Of a DNA stretch of 27,479 bases, positions 22,869 through 27,479 are shown piece by piece. How positions within the stretch are numbered: the first letter of the stretch is position 1; every line of letters starts with the position of its first letter. The notes below the pieces were generated by a model. That model had not been told where the DNA came from. It did no database searches and saw nothing but the letters and a program-made list of their open reading frames with translations. The DNA is from a virus. The stretch is from positions 1 through 27,479 of IMG/VR virus record IMGVR_UViG_3300027861_003180; one strand, written 5' to 3'. Made by a program: the position numbers and the translations under genes.

Positions 22869-23098
22869 GTATCGCAATTGCCTTAATTCAAGTCGCAGCC
22901 CCTAGCCTACTGACAGGTGTCGGTGGAGCAATCCTTGCTCACTTACAGAATCCTCTTGCTGCTGGAGTGCTCAAACTTGGAAAGAGACTGCTCAAGGGTG
23001 ACCACTTGAGTGAAGAAGACAAACAATTCATTCACGAATACAACAAGACTCATGGAGTAGGATCGCCGGGATATCACCCATCAGATACTTACCGATGA
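22865..23098 (+). CDS. Small hydrophobic protein between the two proteases (77 aa)
   Basis: Starts by an ATGA overlap with the serine protease gene, preceded by AGGG. Residues 3-27 ('IALIQVAAPSLLTGVGGAILAHL') form one hydrophobic segment; then 'KLGKRLLKGDHLS' basic and a hydrophilic tail. One TM plus charged tail is compatible with a pinholin or a membrane adaptor; no named family recognised. Its place inside the lipase-protease set suggests a membrane role in the same process. Confidence 0.65.
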   Translation: MSIAIALIQVAAPSLLTGVGGAILAHLQNPLAAGVLKLGKRLLKGDHLSEEDKQFIHEYNKTHGVGSPGYHPSDTYR

Positions 23099-23120
23099 GC
23101 AGTCCAGGGAAGGACACCAC

Positions 23121-24797
23121 ATGCTTACGAGAATCATTGTAATTCTGTCGCTGTGCGCGACGACCTGCCAGGCCCAGAACTTCGTGGGTGACCGAGACCT
23201 TGTGGAAGCGGCTGAGAAGGCACGTATCCGTTCCGCTGAATTCTGGACTGGCAAGAAACTCAAAGACTGGGATGAGCCTTGCGAGATTTCCTGGTCCCGA
23301 GGAGAAAATAATCTGGACTCCGGGAAGACGAACTTCTCATATCGACCAGGGGGCATAACCTCAATGGTTATGATTCTGTCTGGTCCTCGCGATCTCGCCA
23401 TTGAGAACACTCTCCCACATGAAGTTGACCACGCGGTTCGACACTCGATCATCGGTAAGCCTATCCCAAGGTGGCTGGACGAAGGGTGTGCTGCTCAGTT
23501 CGAGTCCCGTGAAGCCAAGAAGCGAATTCGGTCAGCCTTGGTTCACGGCAACCTTAAGTCTTCTGTCTGGGATATGTTCGGCAGTAAAGAATACCCGCAG
23601 GATGCGGACCAGCTGACAGCTCTTTACTCAGGTTCCGCGTCTCTTGTTGAGTGGATGCTGGAGATGTCAAGCCCCCGCGATCTGATGCGAGCACAGGAAG
23701 CTGGCATGGACTCTCACCAGAAATGGAAGATGTACGTTGGTGAAGACGCATCGGTTTCCCGGCAGCGATACGAGAAATGGTTTGCTGCCAAGTACGGCGG
23801 CGGCAACCCGGAGCCAGCCCTGCCGTCAAGAGAATACATCGACGTGTGGGTCGCTGGTGATTTCCATTGCCCACCATGTGAAGACTTCAAGAAGTACGCT
23901 CGATCGACCACCAAGGCTCGCGGGTTCGATTATCACTTGCATCCCCTGTCCTTCAAGGATTGCCAGGAGCGGGGCATCTCCGTGCCAATGTTTACTTCGA
24001 ACAATATCGTATTCGAAGGGCCGATTAACACATGGGAAGACGTCGACAACTGGGCTCGCAATCAACTAAAGGTTAACAGGGAGCCTGTCACTAAGGTTCC
24101 GCATCCGCCTAAGGAAAGTGAGCCACTTCCGGTAAGGGAGCCACAACTGGATCCGCCACCAATCCCGAACAGTGTCGCACCTGGAATCACTGCTACTCCG
24201 GAAGCGATTCGTGTGATTGGTGAGATGCTCGATCCGAGCTCTAGCCCTAAGCCAGAACCAGTCATTAAGTGGGAAGGGCTAACGATCCTGATCGCGATCT
24301 CTGACGAGTTCCCAGCCCTGGCGATGGCAGGGGAAGGCCCAGGTCGCCGAGCTATCGAACGCCTGTCAAGCGGCAAGTCGAAGATTGAAGTCATCTCTGA
24401 GCGAGCCCGTCCCGCGATGTTCGCTGACTATGAGAAAGCTCTTGGGCTTAGTATCTCCAAGTTTCACGTATCGATCCTAGTTCCTTCCGGTTCCGGAATA
24501 GAGTACGTCGAGCCTGCAGTACTGAAGATCGAGCACATCCTGAATGGCAGCGTCTCGAACTTCGCGGAAGAGGACGCCGGTGACATCCCTGTGGAGATTA
24601 TCTCCGAGGTCGTGTCTCCAGCGGACTACATCGCAGTGAGTTCAATCTCTGACGATCCGAAGCCTGGAGAAGAGTTTGGCTTGAAGATCAAATGGGACAT
24701 GACAAGGAACACCCTGTACGGTATCGCAGCCACGGTCGCAGCCTATGGGTATCTCCTTTTCTATCGAAGAAAGAGGAAGAGTGAATCCGTATCTTAA
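23121..24797 (+). CDS. Signal-anchored zinc metallopeptidase with CPPC thioredoxin-like and repeated C-terminal domains
   Basis: 558 residues, ATG with GGGAAGGA upstream. 1-18 is a signal peptide ending 'CQA'. A gluzincin-type site follows: 'LPHEVDHAV' (98-106; H100, E101, H104) and 'WLDEGCA' (118-124, E121 as third ligand), the arrangement of Peptidase-MA-like enzymes. A thioredoxin-like domain (about 237-316) has 'DFHCPPCEDF' with C250 and C253. A Pro-rich linker (320-382) leads to two module copies ending 'IEVISERARPAMFADY' (422-437) and 'VEIISEVVSPADYIAV' (491-506). A C-terminal TM lies at about 531-547, with a basic tail. The last codons overlap the terminase start. Same domain order as the serine protease gene upstream. 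Confidence 0.87.
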   Translation: MLTRIIVILSLCATTCQAQNFVGDRDLVEAAEKARIRSAEFWTGKKLKDWDEPCEISWSRGENNLDSGKTNFSYRPGGITSMVMILSGPRDLAIENTLPHEVDHAVRHSIIGKPIPRWLDEGCAAQFESREAKKRIRSALVHGNLKSSVWDMFGSKEYPQDADQLTALYSGSASLVEWMLEMSSPRDLMRAQEAGMDSHQKWKMYVGEDASVSRQRYEKWFAAKYGGGNPEPALPSREYIDVWVAGDFHCPPCEDFKKYARSTTKARGFDYHLHPLSFKDCQERGISVPMFTSNNIVFEGPINTWEDVDNWARNQLKVNREPVTKVPHPPKESEPLPVREPQLDPPPIPNSVAPGITATPEAIRVIGEMLDPSSSPKPEPVIKWEGLTILIAISDEFPALAMAGEGPGRRAIERLSSGKSKIEVISERARPAMFADYEKALGLSISKFHVSILVPSGSGIEYVEPAVLKIEHILNGSVSNFAEEDAGDIPVEIISEVVSPADYIAVSSISDDPKPGEEFGLKIKWDMTRNTLYGIAATVAAYGYLLFYRRKRKSESVS

Positions 24798-26976
24798 TGC
24801 CGATCAACTTCACATTCTTGCTAACTCGTTCGGCAAAGCAGGTCATCACTCTGCCTCGAAGCTGATCACCCGCAAGGGGATCGCTGCGTCTGAGGTCGAG
24901 CAACTCTTTGTTGAGGGATACCTGTCCAAGAAGGGCCGTCGATACTTCGCTAATCGCCGCACGGAAACTGCTCTTGAGGAACACGGGTTCGACCTGTCGG
25001 AAATGATAGTCGAGGATGAACCTGAAGAGACGCCCGTCCAGAAGATCTCCAAGGAGAAGAAGCTGGAGAAGCACATCCTCTCTGAGCGTGCTGAGAGTAC
25101 GATGCGGAGCCGTGCAGAGATACAGGCAATCTTACTCAAGCGAGCGAAGGACAAGGCATTAGCAGGCGACCCATGGGACTACGTGCGACGACAGTGGCCT
25201 GAGTTAGTAATCCGCGACGAGCTGGACCTGCGATACTTCGCCAAGCACTGCACTCGAAAGCATGCCCTTGATCTCAGACTGGACGACGCACAGGTTGAGT
25301 TGATTGGCCACGCATTCGACCCCAGCATTCGCGAGATAGCAATTAAGGGGTCTACATCCCCTGGCAAAGGTTTTGCTACGGCCCTGTTGTTGAATATTAG
25401 ATATTCACTCTACGAGAACGACCGCATTACTCTTTTGTCTCAATCCACGAAGCATGCCAAGGATGTTATGTTTGCTGAGATGGTTACGTGGCGTAAGAAG
25501 ATGCGATACCCAGACGGATGCGAGACTTTAGCCGCTGGAGTGAAGGATCCCAACGAGCCAAAGCACTTCGTGGCAATCGCCAATCCAGAAACAGGAGAAG
25601 GTCTATCTGGTGGCCACGGAGCCCATGTAACATTTTGCTTCGACGAATCGAGCTCTACCCCACCTGAGCTGCCCATTAATGCACGCAAACAAGCCAACCT
25701 GATTATCTACATCTCGAACCCTCGAGTCCTTTCAGGGTTCTTCTATGACCTGTACCCGAAGGTAGAGCCTGACAAGAATCAAGTAATCGTTGACAAAGGT
25801 ATCAAACGGGCGTGCCTGACGTTCGGCGGACATGGAGCCTTGAACGTCCGAGCCAAGCGACTCTCGATTCCTTACGGCCCGCCAGGTGGACTTGAAGGCG
25901 AGACGATCGATGGCGAGAAGTTCTTCATTGCTGAAGGCGACAAAGTTCCTGACCATCTGATCCCACACACTCGGCCGTTGATTCCTGGCCAGATGGACTA
26001 CGCCAAGTATAAGACCATCATGTTGTCTCCCAACGAGACGGAGCGTGCATGGTCTGGCGAAGGTAAGTTTCCACCTGAAGATGCTGATTTCCAGATCATT
26101 GTTCCGACATGGCTTAAAGAACCTTGCGCAATGTGGAATTTGCACAAGGACAAGATCGAAGTCACAGCGCTCGGCCTTGACCTTGCGGCATCTGTAGAGG
26201 GCGACGAGACGGTCCTGGTTGCCGGCGGACCCCTGGGCATTAAGAAGATATTCCGTACCCGCAAAGCGAACTCCATGCAGACTCTTTCGTGGATCGTCCA
26301 GTGTTGCAAAGAGATGGGCTTCGATCTTTATAGTGGGGAAGTCCCGATTGCAGTCGATGCGATCGGTGCTGGCGGTAACGTGATCGCAGAGATCATGGAG
26401 AAGAACGGAGCGATCGTTTATGCCATGAAAGGAAACCGCTCAGCGTCTAACCCCAGCCTGTATGTCAATGTGCGGGCTGAGCTGTATGGCGTGCTCGGCG
26501 TTCGACTGGATCCAGACTCAGCATACGCCGACCTGTTCATGCTGCCGGATGATGACAAGCTTCGTGAAGAATTAGTCGCTCATGAAAAGCACTACACTTC
26601 TGACATGACCAGGTTTCAAGCCACGCCGAAGATCAAGAGCCGAGGAGCCTTGGCGAACGTCCAGCCGATTAAAGAGAAGATCGGCCGCTCGCCAGATACC
26701 GCTGACGCCGTTGTGCTGTGCCACTGGGCGATCATGGACACTGAGGGCGACGGACATGTCGTAGATCAGTTCAACCCCGCAGAAGCTCTTGAGGCGTACC
26801 GTAAGACGGACACGGGCTCAGTACTGGAAGGGCGAGGCGACGGAAATGTCTCGGAAGTCTCACAGGAAGACTTCGACAGCTCCTGGGGATCGAACCCGAC
26901 CACAATCGAGGACGAAATGGAAGGGTTCAGACGGGCGATGGCCGAGGTTCGGCGATCTGGTGGCGGATTCAGGTAA
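24781..26976 (+). CDS. terL: Terminase large subunit
   Basis: 731 residues if the GTG at 24781 is used (AGAGG upstream, overlapping the protease gene by 17 nt); an ATG at 24745 lacks a ribosome site. The first 120 residues form a helix-rich, HTH-like domain. ATPase: 'KGSTSPGKGFATALL' (from residue 189) with an unusual Gly after the Walker A Lys, and Walker B 'FCFDE' (285-289). Nuclease (RNase H-like): D467 in 'LGLDLAAS', D526 in 'IAVDAIGAGG' and the Asp cluster near 639-642 in 'SPDTADAV'. Role: cuts concatemeric DNA and drives packaging into the prohead. The C-terminal 60 residues are acidic and Gly-rich. It marks the start of the packaging and head genes expected to the right. Confidence 0.9.
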   Translation: MNPYLNADQLHILANSFGKAGHHSASKLITRKGIAASEVEQLFVEGYLSKKGRRYFANRRTETALEEHGFDLSEMIVEDEPEETPVQKISKEKKLEKHILSERAESTMRSRAEIQAILLKRAKDKALAGDPWDYVRRQWPELVIRDELDLRYFAKHCTRKHALDLRLDDAQVELIGHAFDPSIREIAIKGSTSPGKGFATALLLNIRYSLYENDRITLLSQSTKHAKDVMFAEMVTWRKKMRYPDGCETLAAGVKDPNEPKHFVAIANPETGEGLSGGHGAHVTFCFDESSSTPPELPINARKQANLIIYISNPRVLSGFFYDLYPKVEPDKNQVIVDKGIKRACLTFGGHGALNVRAKRLSIPYGPPGGLEGETIDGEKFFIAEGDKVPDHLIPHTRPLIPGQMDYAKYKTIMLSPNETERAWSGEGKFPPEDADFQIIVPTWLKEPCAMWNLHKDKIEVTALGLDLAASVEGDETVLVAGGPLGIKKIFRTRKANSMQTLSWIVQCCKEMGFDLYSGEVPIAVDAIGAGGNVIAEIMEKNGAIVYAMKGNRSASNPSLYVNVRAELYGVLGVRLDPDSAYADLFMLPDDDKLREELVAHEKHYTSDMTRFQATPKIKSRGALANVQPIKEKIGRSPDTADAVVLCHWAIMDTEGDGHVVDQFNPAEALEAYRKTDTGSVLEGRGDGNVSEVSQEDFDSSWGSNPTTIEDEMEGFRRAMAEVRRSGGGFR

Positions 26977-27012
26977 GCCCCATAATATTGCACTCTCGCC
27001 TTTGCAAGTCTT

Positions 27013-27042
27013 TTGCCCTGAAGGCCTTAAGCCTCAGTGCAA
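27013..27042 (+). terminator. Imperfect hairpin after terL
   Basis: TTGC-c-CTG-a-AGGC, loop CTTAA, GCCT-CAG-t-GCAA: an 11-bp stem with one bulge and one mismatch, 36 nt after the terL stop and before a gene on the other strand. A larger TTGCACT/AGTGCAA inverted repeat surrounds it. No T run follows, so intrinsic termination is not certain. Confidence 0.4.
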
Positions 27043-27077
27043 CATAATGGGATCGGGTGAAGTAATTAAGTTATCCC

Positions 27078-27353
27078 TCAACATTGGTACTCGTACACGT
27101 TCAATCGGTTGCACGCTCTGCAAATCTCCGCTGGCGGCAAACACCCGTGACACGCATGGCACGCTTCAGCATTGCCACAAGGGTACTGGCTTCGATGCAG
27201 CCCACGTTCGTCTGGTCGTTCCCCTGTGTCGCACATCGAGCACTTCCCGTGCTCTGCCTGCCAATCTGTTTGTGCCGCGTCAATGGATTGCTCAAGCGAA
27301 CTTTTATTTGCTTGCTGAGACAGTCGGTACAGCTCGTCCTTTACTGCATGCAC
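27078..27353 (-). CDS. Small Cys-rich zinc-finger-type protein
   Basis: About 91 residues if the GTG at 27353 is the start (the frame continues to a GTG at 27413); start uncertain. The C-terminal half has CxxC pairs: 'KCSMCD', then 'CHACHGC' and 'EICRACNRL', with further Cys and His between, consistent with two zinc sites. The first half is a Lys/Gln/Glu-rich helix. No family recognised. It runs against the terminase unit, unusual just after terL, where portal genes normally follow. A competing plus-strand frame exists here but looks antisense-like. Confidence 0.5.
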   Translation of the reverse strand: MHAVKDELYRLSQQANKSSLEQSIDAAQTDWQAEHGKCSMCDTGERPDERGLHRSQYPCGNAEACHACHGCLPPAEICRACNRLNVYEYQC

Positions 27354-27420
27354 CTCTCGCTTTGGGTTCAATAGACATGTTTTATGCAATAGGCTATCGA
27401 GAGGATGGAGCACAAAAAGA

Positions 27421-27479
27421 ATGCTCGAAACTCCAACTCAAAAGAAACCTGCTGTCGACAAAAGAAACCGAAGGCAAAG
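27421..27479 (+). CDS. Possible start of the next plus-strand gene (3' partial)
   Basis: An ATG with GGAG 10 nt upstream opens a frame to the right edge (MLETPTQKKPAVDKRNRRQ). A portal or head gene is expected after terL, but too little is visible to say more. A second open frame from the ATG at 27405 competes. Confidence 0.3.
   Translation, partial: MLETPTQKKPAVDKRNRRQ

Noticed and set aside
27047-27479. Plus-strand frame open from an ATG to the right edge
   Set aside because: Its product is Leu/Cys/His/Arg-rich with no domain pattern, and the opposite strand gives paired CxxC motifs. Not ruled out, because the window ends inside it.
1-27479. CRISPR arrays, tRNA or rRNA genes, insertion sequences
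   Set aside because: No regularly spaced repeats, cloverleaf sequences or transposase genes were seen; gaps between genes are almost all under 100 nt.

Overview
The window is a piece of a tailed double-stranded DNA bacteriophage genome, free or integrated. It shows a large terminase subunit, tail-type structural proteins, ERF recombinase, a ParB-like protein, an SF2 helicase, a PolB-type 3'-5' exonuclease, three homing-type endonucleases, an intein, and very compact operons with ATGA overlaps and strong AAGGA/GGAG ribosome sites. The host cannot be read directly. Secreted proteins with signal peptides and C-terminal anchors, Tat-like N-termini, a Peptidase-MA-like metallopeptidase and a Thr-Gly-rich Cys-rich protein together suggest a Gram-negative-type host, possibly a planctomycete; this is inference.

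Layout. (1) 1-7218, plus strand: virion or host-surface region with a Cys-rich repeat protein (5' truncated), a two-domain glycosyltransferase fused in one chain, a sulfotransferase that overlaps it by 4 nt, then from a good sigma70-like promoter (4190-4218) four structural-type proteins. (2) 7222-20469, minus strand, about 13 kb with almost no gaps: glycosyltransferase, ERF annealing protein, ParB-like protein, GIY-YIG nuclease, a small two-TM protein, two short proteins with Tat-like leaders, an HNH/EDxHD-type endonuclease, an intein-containing helicase, an SPFH protein, several small unknowns, a Nudix hydrolase, two methyltransferases, the exonuclease and a zinc ribbon. A near-consensus promoter at 20476-20504 would start this unit with a leaderless mRNA. 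(3) 20522-26976, plus strand: lipase, signal-anchored serine protease, small hydrophobic protein, signal-anchored metalloprotease, large terminase. (4) 27000-27479: hairpin, a Cys-rich minus-strand gene and probably the start of another plus-strand gene.

Two things stand out. First, the helicase intein (13508-14722) carries its homing endonuclease in a different reading frame (+1) of the same strand: the endonuclease gene is nested inside the intein and overlaps both splicing blocks, while the intein frame stays free of stops for about 330 codons of apparently meaningless linker. Second, two neighbouring genes (21258-22868 and 23121-24797) encode proteins of parallel architecture (signal peptide, protease, thioredoxin-like fold, a twice-repeated module, C-terminal TM), one with a trypsin-like and one with a zinc protease. 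With a lipase and a small hydrophobic protein they form a candidate envelope-attack or lysis cassette of a kind I do not recognise.
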